Assembly: GCA_965248775.1 (NCBI GenBank)
Contig: OZ252150.1
Span: 1,426,001-1,490,000, forward strand
Origin: JBHHUI01 sp965248775
GTDB taxonomy: Bacteria; Chloroflexota; Anaerolineae; Anaerolineales; JBHHUI01
Direction: 5' to 3'
DNA length: 64,000 bases
The notes beneath the pieces were generated by a model, which worked only from the letters and a program-made list of their open reading frames with translations, ran no database searches and was not told the DNA's origin. Both the position numbers and the translations under genes were made by a program. Positions 15,815 through 25,193 of this stretch are shown in pieces (the first letter of the stretch is position 1; every line of letters starts with the position of its first letter).

Positions 15815-17212
15815 ATGCCAGACAACTTGACAATAATTGGTGGTGGATTAGCCGGTACCGAGGCGGCCTGGCAGGCTGCGAACAGAGAAATCCCAGTGAA
15901 GCTGTATGAAATGCGGCCATTAAAGTCGACAGCGGCGCATGAAAGCGATCAACTCGCCGAGCTGGTTTGCTCGAATTCTCTCGGCTCAAATCTTGCGGAT
16001 CGCGCCTCTGGAATGTTGAAGAATGAGATGCGGCGCTTAGATAGCCTTATACTTGCATGCGCCGATCAAACTGCTTTGCCTGCCGGCGGCGCACTAGCCG
16101 TGGATCGGGAAGCCTTCGCTCGCCTGGTTACGGAGCGGATTTCTGCTCATCCCCTCATTGAAAACATCCGTGAAGAGGTATCGGAAATCCCCGCCGGTTT
16201 CGTAATTGTCGCGAGTGGGCCGCTCACTTCCGGTAAGTTGAGTGCCGACATCTCTACTAAATTAGGCGATGAAAACCTGTATTTTTATGATGCGTTAGCA
16301 CCAGTTGTTTATTCCGAGAGCATCAATATGCAGATCGCATTTCGGGCCTCCCGTTATGGCCGCGACTCGCAGCCGGATGGAGAAGGGGACTATATCAATT
16401 GCCCTCTCGACAAATCTGCCTACGTACATTTTGTATCCGAATTGCGAACGGCGGAACGGATTCATCTGAAGAGCTTCGAAGAGGATATTCGAAGAGGAGT
16501 TCGGGCAGGGCCGGATAAATATTTTGAAGGTTGCTTGCCAATTGAAATCATCGCGGAACGGGGGGAAGAATCCCTGGCTTTTGGACCAATGCGTCCTGTC
16601 GGCTTGACGTATCCAGATACAGGTAAACGCCCGCACGCGGTTGTACAGTTGAGGCAGGACAACCTGGCCGGGTCGCTTTATAACTTGGTTGGCTTCCAAA
16701 CCAACCTGAAGTGGCCGGAGCAAAAACGCGTCCTCAGATTAATTCCAGGGTTGGAGAATGCACGCTTCGCCCGTTTTGGGATGATGCATCGTAACACCTT
16801 CATCAACGCACCAAGACAGCTGTTGCCAACAATGCAAGCTCGAATTCGGGCTGATCTTTTCTTTGCCGGGCAAATAACCGGCGTTGAGGGCTATGTGGGA
16901 AATGCAGCATCCGGTCTGCTCGCTGGCATCAATGCCGTACGGTCAATTCGGGATGAAGAACTGCTCGTCTTTCCACGCGACACCATGCTTGGCGCACTCT
17001 GCTGGTATATCACGAATGCGGAGGCCAGTACGTTTCAGCCGATGAAGGCAAACTTCGGTCTCGTGCCGACACTGCCTTTGCCCCCCAGGAAAAAGAAATG
17101 GCCCAAGAGAGAACGTTATGCTCGCTACGCCAAGCGGGGGCTAAGTTCCTTGGATAGTTTTATCGAGGAACTTAGCATCGAAGATGATTTAGTAGCGCTG
17201 GTCTCTGTTTGA
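15815..17212 (+). CDS. trmFO: Methylenetetrahydrofolate-tRNA-(uracil-5-)-methyltransferase
   Basis: TrmFO makes 5-methyluridine at position 54 in the tRNA T-loop using methylene-THF and FAD. The start chosen gives MPDNLTIIGGGLAG, the FAD-binding GxGxxG site, followed by AAWQAANREIPVKLYEMRP and ELVCSNSLGSN with the conserved Cys. The C-terminal part has RNTFINAP, FAGQITGVEGYVGNAASG and LCWYITN, all family signatures. At 465 residues it has the normal length. An in-frame ATG also exists at 15806, but the -10 hexamer overlaps it. It is divergent from rpoN. Confidence 0.95.
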   Translation: MPDNLTIIGGGLAGTEAAWQAANREIPVKLYEMRPLKSTAAHESDQLAELVCSNSLGSNLADRASGMLKNEMRRLDSLILACADQTALPAGGALAVDREAFARLVTERISAHPLIENIREEVSEIPAGFVIVASGPLTSGKLSADISTKLGDENLYFYDALAPVVYSESINMQIAFRASRYGRDSQPDGEGDYINCPLDKSAYVHFVSELRTAERIHLKSFEEDIRRGVRAGPDKYFEGCLPIEIIAERGEESLAFGPMRPVGLTYPDTGKRPHAVVQLRQDNLAGSLYNLVGFQTNLKWPEQKRVLRLIPGLENARFARFGMMHRNTFINAPRQLLPTMQARIRADLFFAGQITGVEGYVGNAASGLLAGINAVRSIRDEELLVFPRDTMLGALCWYITNAEASTFQPMKANFGLVPTLPLPPRKKKWPKRERYARYAKRGLSSLDSFIEELSIEDDLVALVSV

Positions 17213-17270
17213 AGTGGATTGCTCTCGGTTCTGCATGGAACGCTAATAAGAGTACGTAGCCCAGCACTAT

Positions 17271-18506
17271 TCAACCGCCACTTGCAGTTGAGATTGCCAT
17301 GTGTTCTGGGATGCGGACGTCAGGGATTCCATCTACTGTTTCACGTACGAGCTGGTCGACAACTGATTTCATCGCCTGTTGCTTTAGGTCTTCGCTAGGT
17401 TCATCTTCTCCGACTTTATCTCGGATAATCTGATTGTACGTTCGCAATTGCCGGTCTGCACTCGTGCCATTTTTCAAGATAGTTCGTGCATATGCAACCT
17501 CTTCGCGACTCCCTAATTCATCAACAACTTCGTCAACGATATCAATAAGCTCCAAAGTTAGGAATTCCATCGGAACTTCTTCGGCTTTGCCAAAATCGAT
17601 CAGATTACCTTGAATCCCGTAGCGCATAGCCCGCCATTTGTTTTCTACAATATGGTGACGCCGATAGTGCCGCCAGCCAATGTTCTCACGTCGCAGTTTA
17701 AGGAGAACAGCCACAATTGCCTGTACAAGAGCCACCAGGCAGACTGTCTCTTCAACCCGGGTGCCGATATCTGAAATTCGGACTTCTAAGGTATTGAAAT
17801 TTGGATGTGGGCGGACATCCCACCATATTTTGGTAGCGTCCACTTTATTTGCTTTCGAATTCTTATCAAAGGAGCCTACGCTGCCAAGCAATTCAACAAA
17901 GGACCGGAATTCGGAGTAGGACCGAAAGGACTGTGGAATGCCGGTCCGGGGTAGCATTTCAAAGATAACACTACGGTAGGATTTCAGGCCGGTGTCCCGC
18001 CCTTGCCAAAACGGAGAGCTTGTGGACAAGGCTAGGATGTGCGGTAAGAAATAGCGCAGTTGGTTCATAATTTCGATCATGAGATCGCGGTTTGATTCGC
18101 CAAAGCCCACATGGATATGCATGCCAAAAATCAGTAACTGCTGTGCGACACCCCGCATTTGATCTAATAGCTTTCGATAGCGTTCACCGGCATTGATGTC
18201 CTGATCCGTCCAGCTTGCGAACGGATGAGTGCTGGCTGCCGCGATGCACATGCCATTCTCATAGGCAAGCTCGCAGATTGTTCTGCGTAGACGGATCACT
18301 TCATGCCGCACTTCTTGAATGTTTCGGCAAACTTTACTGCCTACCTCCACCTGGCTCTGCATGAACTCGGGTTTAATCTGGCCTTCCGGGAGGACAAAGC
18401 GACCTTTATCTAAAAATTCCTGAACGTAGGAGTGTAGATCACGTGTCTCCGGATGAATGATTTGATATTCTTCTTCGACTCCGAGCGTGAGTGGTATTTC
18501 GAACAT
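17271..18506 (-). CDS. Glutamate-cysteine ligase 2 / YbdK-type carboxylate-amine ligase
   Basis: A 411-residue GCS2-family enzyme that joins a carboxylate and an amine with ATP. The N-terminus LTLGVEEEYQI is the family signature, followed by EFMQSQVEVGS, MCIAAASTHPFASW, FGMHIHVGF and WWDVRPHPNFNTLEVRISD. The start at 18506 is supported by a TAGGAG Shine-Dalgarno. True substrates of this family (YbdK/EgtA-like) vary, so gamma-glutamylcysteine synthesis is only one possibility. Its 5' region faces the divergent soluble kinase gene. Confidence 0.88.
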   Translation of the reverse strand: MFEIPLTLGVEEEYQIIHPETRDLHSYVQEFLDKGRFVLPEGQIKPEFMQSQVEVGSKVCRNIQEVRHEVIRLRRTICELAYENGMCIAAASTHPFASWTDQDINAGERYRKLLDQMRGVAQQLLIFGMHIHVGFGESNRDLMIEIMNQLRYFLPHILALSTSSPFWQGRDTGLKSYRSVIFEMLPRTGIPQSFRSYSEFRSFVELLGSVGSFDKNSKANKVDATKIWWDVRPHPNFNTLEVRISDIGTRVEETVCLVALVQAIVAVLLKLRRENIGWRHYRRHHIVENKWRAMRYGIQGNLIDFGKAEEVPMEFLTLELIDIVDEVVDELGSREEVAYARTILKNGTSADRQLRTYNQIIRDKVGEDEPSEDLKQQAMKSVVDQLVRETVDGIPDVRIPEHMAISTASGG

Positions 18507-18579
18507 CGTGCCGACTCCTATTTCAGCGTTCAGGGAACTTTTCGCAAGTTTAGAGCACCTATCGCGAGAGCGCAAAAGC

Positions 18580-18607
18580 TTGCCTGAATATATTCTGTCA
18601 CTACAAT
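18580..18607 (+). promoter_or_regulatory. Promoter of the soluble histidine kinase gene
   Basis: TTGCCT and TACAAT are 16 nt apart. The -10 ends 9 nt before the GTG start at 18617, so the mRNA should be nearly leaderless. Confidence 0.6.
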
Positions 18608-18616
18608 ACGCTTATT

Positions 18617-19861
18617 GTGAAAGGTGCTGTCGTCGATACTCTACGGGCCGTCCGCCCGGAATTGGATAATGCTGCTGCTGAGCGACTTGCCTCCGGCTCG
18701 AGCATGCAAGTGAGTGTCTCGGAAGAAGTGCTTCGCTTTTTTGATCTCTTCGAAGAAGCATTGGAATCCGGGCATGCCGAATGGATCGATCCCATCCTGA
18801 ACACTTGGGTGAGCGCCCGCTTGAGTCAATCTGCGTCCGATTCGGAATTGCTGCCTGTTCTGCAGCAGTTGAAAGATGTGATTAGGGACACTGTAAAACC
18901 AACAGTTGATATCCAGTTCTTCGTTTTATTTATCGAAGCAATTGAACCCATCTTTTCGTACGCTGTGCGAAAACTGGCGGGGATGGAAACTGTCGCTTTT
19001 GTTGACGAGGTTAAAAAAAGATTGTTGGAGGCCCAGCGGGACTTGGCTCGCCTTGACAAATCCAAATCGGATTTTATCGCAGTAGCCGCCCATGAACTCA
19101 AAACGCCGCTCACTTTGATCGAAGGCTATACCAATATCTTGAGCACTGAATCTCAAGTTGACGGTGACGGACGGCTCGACATTTTACTTCGCGGAATCAC
19201 AAACGGAACGCACAGGCTGAAAGAAATCGTTAACGATATGGTCGATGTATCGATGATTGATAACAACATGCTCAATCTGAGCTTTCAGCGCGTCTATTTG
19301 CCACAGCTCTTTGAAATCACGAATAACGAGTTGCGAGATGTTCTCGCTGAGCGCTCTCTTGAATTCAAGATTGCAGAGTTTGGCGAGTCGATTGCCCATA
19401 CCTTTGCGGACTCTGAAAGACTATATCAAGTGATTATGAACATCCTGTCGAATGCAGTGAAGTTCACTCCCGACGGTGGAACGATTGAGATCGGTAATCG
19501 AGGCTTGCCTGGATTTGTAGAGATTTCAATTACCGATACCGGAATCGGAATTGATCCTAAAGATCAAACCCTTATCTTCAACAAATTTTCTCAGACTGGC
19601 GACGTGTCACTGCATTCCAGCGGAAAAACAAAATTTAAGGGTGGGGGACCCGGATTGGGGCTGCCGATTGCCAAGGGCATTATTGAAGCTCACGGCGGCG
19701 CAATTTGGTGCGAGAGTCCCGGTTATGATGAGCATTCTTTACCTGGAAGCACATTCCATATCATAATGCCCATTCGGGAGAAAGCACCCAAAGAAGTCAC
19801 GACAAGCATCTTCGGAATTTCCGCTGAGGAAGTGGGCCGACTGGCGGAGCTCAACACCTAA
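18617..19861 (+). CDS. Soluble histidine kinase
   Basis: A 414-residue protein starting with GTG. Residues 1-145 are an all-helical domain without recognised fold; a HisKA domain follows with AAHELKTPLTLIEGY (His159), then HATPase_c with the N box NILSNAVKFTP, DTGIGID and GPGLGLPIAKG. No membrane segments. No response regulator gene is adjacent, so it is an orphan kinase. It is followed after 32 nt by the aminotransferase gene, with which it may share a transcript. Confidence 0.9.
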   Translation: MKGAVVDTLRAVRPELDNAAAERLASGSSMQVSVSEEVLRFFDLFEEALESGHAEWIDPILNTWVSARLSQSASDSELLPVLQQLKDVIRDTVKPTVDIQFFVLFIEAIEPIFSYAVRKLAGMETVAFVDEVKKRLLEAQRDLARLDKSKSDFIAVAAHELKTPLTLIEGYTNILSTESQVDGDGRLDILLRGITNGTHRLKEIVNDMVDVSMIDNNMLNLSFQRVYLPQLFEITNNELRDVLAERSLEFKIAEFGESIAHTFADSERLYQVIMNILSNAVKFTPDGGTIEIGNRGLPGFVEISITDTGIGIDPKDQTLIFNKFSQTGDVSLHSSGKTKFKGGGPGLGLPIAKGIIEAHGGAIWCESPGYDEHSLPGSTFHIIMPIREKAPKEVTTSIFGISAEEVGRLAELNT

Positions 19862-19893
19862 ATTTGGATGTCCAAACAATACAAGAGGCTGAT

Positions 19894-21063
19894 ATGACGC
19901 TTACCGCGGAGCGAATGCGAACTCTGCAGCCATATTTCTTTGCAGAAATATCGGCCCATATCAATCAGTTGCGCGCCAGCGGCCAAGATGTAATCCGACT
20001 TGATATTGGCGTTCCTGATATGCCGCCAGCTGACTATATCGTCGAAACACTCAAGCAGGCAGCTGGACGAGCGGACACTCACGGCTATCAGGCTTATCGA
20101 GGTACCCCAGGACTGCGAGATGCCTGGGCGACGATGTACGAACGAGACTATCAGGTCGTACTCGATCCTGCATTGCAGATTGTCCCTTTGCTCGGATCAA
20201 AGGAGGGCATCTTTCATCTTACGCAAGCACACGCAAACCCCGGCGATGTCGTTTTGGTCCCTGACCCCGGCTATCCGAGTTATGCACGCGCTGCTGCCTA
20301 TGCGGGTGCCGAGGTTATCCAAATGCCGTTACTCGCAGAGCGGGATTTCCTCCCGCAGCTGGATGCGATTCCAACCGAGTTCGCCCTGAAAGCGAAGATA
20401 CTGTGGCTCAACTATCCTAATAATCCAACAGCCGGATTAGCCACCCGCGCATTCTTCTCCGAGGTCATTGCGTTCGCCCGGAAGCACAATATTCTGATAT
20501 TTCACGATGCCCCTTATACTCATGTGACTTATAATGGGTACCGCGCGCCCAGTATCCTGGAGATCGAAGGCGCCTCAGAAGTTGCAGTTGAACTTAACTC
20601 GTTGTCCAAGGCCTATAACATGGCTGGCTGGCGGGTGGGGGCAGCAGTGGGCAATGCTGCGGCGCTTGAGGCTTTGTATGTCTTGAAGACAAATATTGAT
20701 ACATCTCACTTCCTCCCGATCATGCAAGCGGCGACTGCCGCGCTTACGGGCGAACAGGAATGGCTCGCGGAGAGGAACAACATTTATCAACATCGGCGGG
20801 ATATGCTCGTAGAAACTCTGCACGAATGCGGTTTCAGTGTGCAACTGCCCAAGGCAACTCTCTATATTTGGGCCGGAATTTCTAGCGGCGCCGTTGCCAA
20901 AGCATTCGCACGAGAGTTGTTGGACGACATTGGCGTCAGCCTTGCTCCTGGCTCAGCATTTGGAGAATTCGGAGAGGGTTACCTACGTGTTTCAGTTGGC
21001 ACTGAAACATCCCGGGTTGAAGAGGCTTGTAAACGTTTGCGGCAACACTTCACAAGCTGGTAA
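19894..21063 (+). CDS. Fold-type I PLP aminotransferase (LL-DAP aminotransferase-like)
   Basis: A 389-residue class I/II aminotransferase. Motifs include RLDIGVPDMPPADYI, a YRGTPGLRDAW segment, GSKEGIFHLTQA, PDPGYPSYARAA, LNYPNNPTAG and the PLP lysine site NSLSKAYNMAGWRVG. The GSKEGI and PDPGYP signatures resemble LL-diaminopimelate aminotransferases (DapL) and related alanine/aspartate enzymes; the exact substrate cannot be set from sequence alone. The ATG at 19894 has an AGAGG Shine-Dalgarno; an upstream TTG at 19864 is less likely. Confidence 0.88.
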   Translation: MTLTAERMRTLQPYFFAEISAHINQLRASGQDVIRLDIGVPDMPPADYIVETLKQAAGRADTHGYQAYRGTPGLRDAWATMYERDYQVVLDPALQIVPLLGSKEGIFHLTQAHANPGDVVLVPDPGYPSYARAAAYAGAEVIQMPLLAERDFLPQLDAIPTEFALKAKILWLNYPNNPTAGLATRAFFSEVIAFARKHNILIFHDAPYTHVTYNGYRAPSILEIEGASEVAVELNSLSKAYNMAGWRVGAAVGNAAALEALYVLKTNIDTSHFLPIMQAATAALTGEQEWLAERNNIYQHRRDMLVETLHECGFSVQLPKATLYIWAGISSGAVAKAFARELLDDIGVSLAPGSAFGEFGEGYLRVSVGTETSRVEEACKRLRQHFTSW

Positions 21064-21100
21064 GGCATAAACCAGAGTAGCCACAGACTTCACCAGGCTA

Positions 21101-21106
21101 TACAAT
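21101..21106 (+). promoter_or_regulatory. -10 element of hflX (leaderless arrangement)
   Basis: TACAAT ends 7 nt before the ATG at 21114, which predicts initiation of transcription at the start codon. There is no Shine-Dalgarno and no clear -35. Confidence 0.5.
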
Positions 21107-21113
21107 AACGGTA

Positions 21114-22430
21114 ATGTCAAAATCGTCTCTCCCTACTGAACTTCCTCGCGAACGGGCCTTCCTGATCGGAGTCGCACTACGCGATAAGCCCGGCTTGCTG
21201 TCACTCGATGACTCACTTGACGAGTTGGCGCTGCTTGCGGATACTGCAGGCATGGTTGTTGTCGGAACGCTGACTCAAAAACTGGAAAGACCCAATGCAG
21301 CGACTTTCATCGGCTCCGGGAAGGTCTCTGAGCTAAAAATTCTGGTAGAAGAGACCGTCGCCGATTCTGTCATCTTTGACGATGAACTCTCTCCGCGCCA
21401 TCAGCGCGAATTGGAAAAAGCCCTCGGCGAGAATATAAAAGTCCTTGATCGCACTGCCTTGATTTTGGATATTTTTGCACAACATGCCTTTACGAGCGAA
21501 GGCGCCCTGCAGGTCGAACTTGCCCAATATGAATACCGGTTACCGCGCCTGACGCGGCAATGGACGCATCTCGCCCGACAGGCTGGGGGTGGTGGGGGAC
21601 GTACCGGACCGGGTGGGGGGGTCGGCCTACGCGGTCCCGGAGAAACACAACTGGAAGTGGATCGACGTGATATTGGGCGGCGCATAGATTATCTGCGCGC
21701 AGCATTGGTTAAGGTCCGTGCCCATCGGGGCAGACATCGCAAGCGTCGTCAACGTGCTTCGATGCCGGTAGTAGCTTTTGTAGGATATACCAATGCTGGC
21801 AAGTCAACATTATTGAAAGCCTTGACAGATGCGGATGTTTACGTTGCGGACAAACTTTTCGCAACCTTAGACCCTACGACGAGGCGCGTATCGTTACCGG
21901 ACGGGCAGGATATATTGATGTCGGATACTGTCGGATTTATCCAGAAACTTCCGACAGCGCTTGTCGCCGCTTTCCGGGCAACGCTTGAAGAAATCAGCGA
22001 AGCAAATATACTCTTGCATCTTGTAGACGTGACGCATCCGAACGCTCAAGAGCAGGCAGAAGCTGTGGTCGCTACACTCGATGAATTGGAAATCGAAAAT
22101 TTACCCATCGTTACAGTTTTTAACAAGACTGATATACTCCAAGATCGAGCCGTGCTTGAACATTTGGAGATGGAGTATCCAGATTCTGTAGAAATTTCTG
22201 CATTGAGAAGGGTAGGCCTGAATACATTGCTCCAACGTATCACGCGACTACTTGATAATAGTATGTCCCCCATCGATGTGACCCTGCCATACCAAGAGGG
22301 GCATCTAGTTTCACTTTTTTACGACAACGGTCAAGTAGACTCTGTTGAGCATACTGAGGAAGGTGTCCAGGTGAGCGGCAAGCTTCCGAATCGTCTATTG
22401 GATCGCTATCGCCAGTTTCAAACTCCATGA
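21114..22430 (+). CDS. hflX: Ribosome-associated GTPase HflX
   Basis: A 438-residue HflX, a GTPase that splits stalled or hibernating ribosomes. The N-terminal HflX domain contains FIGSGKVSEL and FDDELSPRHQRELE; the glycine-rich loop GGGGRTGPGGGVGLRGPGETQLE follows. The G domain has P-loop VGYTNAGKST, G3 DTVGFIQKLP, G4 NKTD and G5 SALRR. A short C-terminal domain closes the protein. The stop overlaps the start of a small membrane protein gene. Confidence 0.95.
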   Translation: MSKSSLPTELPRERAFLIGVALRDKPGLLSLDDSLDELALLADTAGMVVVGTLTQKLERPNAATFIGSGKVSELKILVEETVADSVIFDDELSPRHQRELEKALGENIKVLDRTALILDIFAQHAFTSEGALQVELAQYEYRLPRLTRQWTHLARQAGGGGGRTGPGGGVGLRGPGETQLEVDRRDIGRRIDYLRAALVKVRAHRGRHRKRRQRASMPVVAFVGYTNAGKSTLLKALTDADVYVADKLFATLDPTTRRVSLPDGQDILMSDTVGFIQKLPTALVAAFRATLEEISEANILLHLVDVTHPNAQEQAEAVVATLDELEIENLPIVTVFNKTDILQDRAVLEHLEMEYPDSVEISALRRVGLNTLLQRITRLLDNSMSPIDVTLPYQEGHLVSLFYDNGQVDSVEHTEEGVQVSGKLPNRLLDRYRQFQTP

Positions 22431-22636
22431 TGATTCGGCTACTGAATTGGATTTCAAATTATCTGGCCCCACGTAGAGGCATCCCGACATTGATCGGCAT
22501 ATTTTTAGTGGGGCTCAATTTCGCTGTGCAGTTCATTCCCAGCGCTGTCTTCTTTGCTGAGTCCAATCTTTTCCTGCACTTGGGGATCATTATTGGGCTT
22601 GCAGGTCTGATGCTTGCGGTTGCTTTAGGAGGCTAG
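22427..22636 (+). CDS. Small membrane protein overlapping hflX
   Basis: A 69-residue protein with two hydrophobic segments (GIPTLIGIFLVGLNFAVQFI and LFLHLGIIIGLAGLMLAVAL). Its ATG overlaps the hflX stop codon (ATGA), so translation is probably coupled. The overlap and two-helix layout support a real gene; no function is recognised. Confidence 0.7.
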   Translation: MMIRLLNWISNYLAPRRGIPTLIGIFLVGLNFAVQFIPSAVFFAESNLFLHLGIIIGLAGLMLAVALGG

Positions 22637-22685
22637 AGTTCTTATTTTTCCTAATTAATGCGCATAGGCATCATCACAGAGTTAA

Positions 22686-23750
22686 CTACAACACATCACC
22701 ATCTATAATTAAAGAAAACGAAAATTTCGAACCCTCTCCAACAACACTTTCCACACTTACTTCACCTCCTTGTATATCAACAAGCTGTTTCACTATTGCA
22801 AGTCCTAAACCACCACCACTTTTGTCGCGGCGCATTCTAGCGCGATCTGCTCGCCAGAACCGCTCAACTACAAAGGGCACATCTTCCGCCACGATGCCCT
22901 CACCCGTATCAATAACAGAGATTCGAATGTGCTCTTCAGAGCACTCGGACTTAAGAGTAATTTGCCCGCCGGCAGCTGTATAGCGCAATGCATTGGATAC
23001 CAAGTTCGTCAATATCTGATTTAGACGGCCAGGATCTGCATACACTGCTGTCGTTCGATCGCATTCCATATTAACAGAGAGAGCAACCTGTGCTGCTTCC
23101 GCCTCACCGCTAAAGCTCGTCCTAACATCCTCCAAAGCTTCGAAGAATGGAACGCGTTACATCGAGAGGGGTAAGGCACCTCCCTCAGCAAGTGACAGAA
23201 CCTGTAAATCCTCTACCAATCGCGTTAATTGTTTAGCTTCATCAAGCGTAGCAATTACATGGTCACTGTCTGCTTTATATACTCCATCGAGAATCCCCTC
23301 TAAATTTCCCTGGATAATATGCAATGGCGTCCGCAGCTCATGTGCAACATCTGCAGTAAGGTTTCGACGTTGTTGATCCGCTCGTTCCAACTCATCCGCC
23401 ATACGATTAAATGAACGCGCGAGTTGACGGAAATCCGGTGAGCCTACCTCCGGAACGCGCACACTCAGATCCCCTTCGGCCAATGCATCGGCCGCCTCCA
23501 TTACGTTAGTGATAGGAGTCGCGATGCTCCGAAATACACCAATTGCCAGTGAAATTCCCAGCCCAGGCAATATCAGAGAAAGTCCGCATCCAGCAACCCA
23601 AACAGCCAATGCGTCTGAGCTTGTTCCACCCAAGAAGCGAGTTACGACGAATGCAAAGGCGCCCATCCCTCCCAGGACGAGCAACGCAAAGAATCCAAAC
23701 ATCGCAACAAATCGAAGAAAGAACAACCTGCGCCGCCTACGACCGCGCAC
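22686..23750 (-). pseudogene. Membrane sensor histidine kinase split by an in-frame stop
   Basis: From a GTG at 23750 the frame encodes a basic N-terminus, two membrane helices (about 10-40 and 48-75), HAMP, and HisKA with DVAHELRTPLH (His137). Codon 198 (23157-23159) is TAA, and the same frame then continues RVPFFEALEDVRTSF through HATPase_c (N box QILTNLVSNALRY, DTGEGI, GGGLGLAIVKQLV) to 22686. The expected residue at the stop is Glu in the usual ME-RVP type context, so one G-to-T change explains it. The first fragment could still dimerise but lacks the ATPase. A downstream restart might yield the ATPase half. It follows an OmpR-type regulator gene. Confidence 0.85.
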
Positions 23751-23839
23751 CTAACTTTGCCCGGCCCACATTGGCCCTTTCTTATCCCAGTGACGATGAG
23801 ACCTATGTTCCGGAAATGTCCAACTCTTATATCGACGTT

Positions 23840-24532
23840 TCAATTATTTGTGCTCCCGATAAATTGATACCCGATCCCATAAATAGTCACAACATAGCGA
23901 GGATTTGCCGGATTAACCTCCAGTTTTCGGCGCAAGTTTTTTATATGTGCGTCAATGCTGCATTCATACCCTTCGAAAGCAACACCATGCAGCTTATCCA
24001 ACAATTGTGCCCGGGTGAAGGTCTGGCCCTCATTTTGTGCAAGAGTCGCAAGTAACTTGAACTCCGTCCTAGAGAGTCGAATAACTTCTCCTGCTCGAAC
24101 TACACGGTGCCCACGCAGGTCGATCTCAAGATCAGCAGCCTGCACCATACCTGAATCCCGAACCGCCCCCTGCGTGCCGCGCAGCACAGTTCGGACTCGT
24201 GCAACGAGCTCGCGCGGGGAGAACGGCTTCGTGATGTAATCATCAGCGCCCAGTTCAAGACCGATAAGACTGTCAGTTTCGTCGACTCTAACCGTTAACA
24301 TGATAATGGGCACATCTGAATCGCGGCGGAATGCGCGACAGACATCTAAACCATCCATACCGGGTAAATTAAGATCAAGCACGACCATATCCGGTCGCTC
24401 GTGTCGAGCAGTGGCCAGCCCTACTGTTCCATCAGCAGTCGTGAGAACACGAAAGCCCGCCCGTTCCAGATAATCACGGGCGAGCTTCGCAATCTTTGCC
24501 TCGTCTTCAATTACCAGGACGAGTTCATCCAT
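23840..24532 (-). CDS. OmpR/PhoB-family response regulator
   Basis: A 230-residue regulator. Receiver domain 1-120 with acidic pair Glu10-Asp11 type residues, phospho-acceptor Asp53 in VLDLNLPGMDG, and Lys in DYITKPFSPRELVAR. A winged-helix DNA-binding domain follows (LSRTEFKLLATLAQNEGQ, VDAHIKNLRRKLE-like segment, YGIGYQF). It is between a small membrane protein gene and the broken kinase gene, its evident partner. With the kinase disrupted, it may respond to another phospho-donor. Confidence 0.93.
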   Translation of the reverse strand: MDELVLVIEDEAKIAKLARDYLERAGFRVLTTADGTVGLATARHERPDMVVLDLNLPGMDGLDVCRAFRRDSDVPIIMLTVRVDETDSLIGLELGADDYITKPFSPRELVARVRTVLRGTQGAVRDSGMVQAADLEIDLRGHRVVRAGEVIRLSRTEFKLLATLAQNEGQTFTRAQLLDKLHGVAFEGYECSIDAHIKNLRRKLEVNPANPRYVVTIYGIGYQFIGSTNN

Positions 24533-24569
24533 TCAGAAGTTCACCGTAAGGACACTACGAGTGCACGCC

Positions 24570-24959
24570 TCAAACAGCATATTCTTTGCCATTTTCATCC
24601 TCATCATCATCGTAACTCCACCAAGGATGAGAGTGCCGCGAACGCCAGCGCCGCCTACCTCTGAAGCCACCAAAACCGAATGCCAGCATTCTGAAGATAA
24701 AGCCGAAAAACAACAAGCCGAAAAGAATACTAAAGCAGAACCCGAATCCATAGAAGGGGCTAAAGCCATATCCGTAGGGATGCCCCCGATAGGGGAAGGG
24801 CGCTTGGAATACTTCTCCTTCTTTGTCCTCGACTGCCAAGGCCTGGTTGAATCCTGTTGCAATTCCCGCCCTGTAACCTACCGTTCCCGCTGCACCCACA
24901 AGTACTACCAAAAGCACGAGCAACAACAAACTTCGAATTACCCATCTTCGCCGAAACAT
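24570..24959 (-). CDS. Small membrane protein ahead of the two-component genes
   Basis: A 129-residue protein with an N-terminal helix (SLLLLVLLVVLVGAAGTVGY), a linker, a Gly/Tyr/Phe-rich stretch around PYGYGFSPFYGFGF, a second hydrophobic segment (ILFGLLFFGFIFRML), then an Arg/Trp-rich and acidic tail. The ATG at 24959 has GGAG at proper spacing; one at 24971 is also possible. It is the first gene of the response regulator-kinase operon and may take part in the sensed process. No family recognised. Confidence 0.7.
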   Translation of the reverse strand: MFRRRWVIRSLLLLVLLVVLVGAAGTVGYRAGIATGFNQALAVEDKEGEVFQAPFPYRGHPYGYGFSPFYGFGFCFSILFGLLFFGFIFRMLAFGFGGFRGRRRWRSRHSHPWWSYDDDEDENGKEYAV

Positions 24960-25002
24960 ATTTTTCTCCATTCTCGCCCCAAGAATTTACCTCGGAGCAG
25001 CC

Positions 25003-25031
25003 AAGTTATTGATACATTCTCACTTTGACAA
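25003..25031 (-). promoter_or_regulatory. Promoter of the two-component operon, with shared -35 region
   Basis: TTGTCA and TAACTT are 17 nt apart on the minus strand. The -35 overlaps a TTGACA at 25025-25030 on the plus strand (TTTGACAAA is nearly symmetric), so the same site may serve the GGD-repeat gene on the other side, although its -10 is unclear. Confidence 0.45.
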
Positions 25032-25193
25032 ATGTATGTGAAAAACTTGTGAATAAAGGCCGAAATTCCCATGCAAGTTCAACTGAGATGGATTCATCCT
25101 AGGCTACCACATCCTGCACACCAGAGTTGGCTCTATCTGCACATCTCTGGTAAATTCCTAATAAGCTCGAAATCAAAAAGATGGAGGCTTGAA

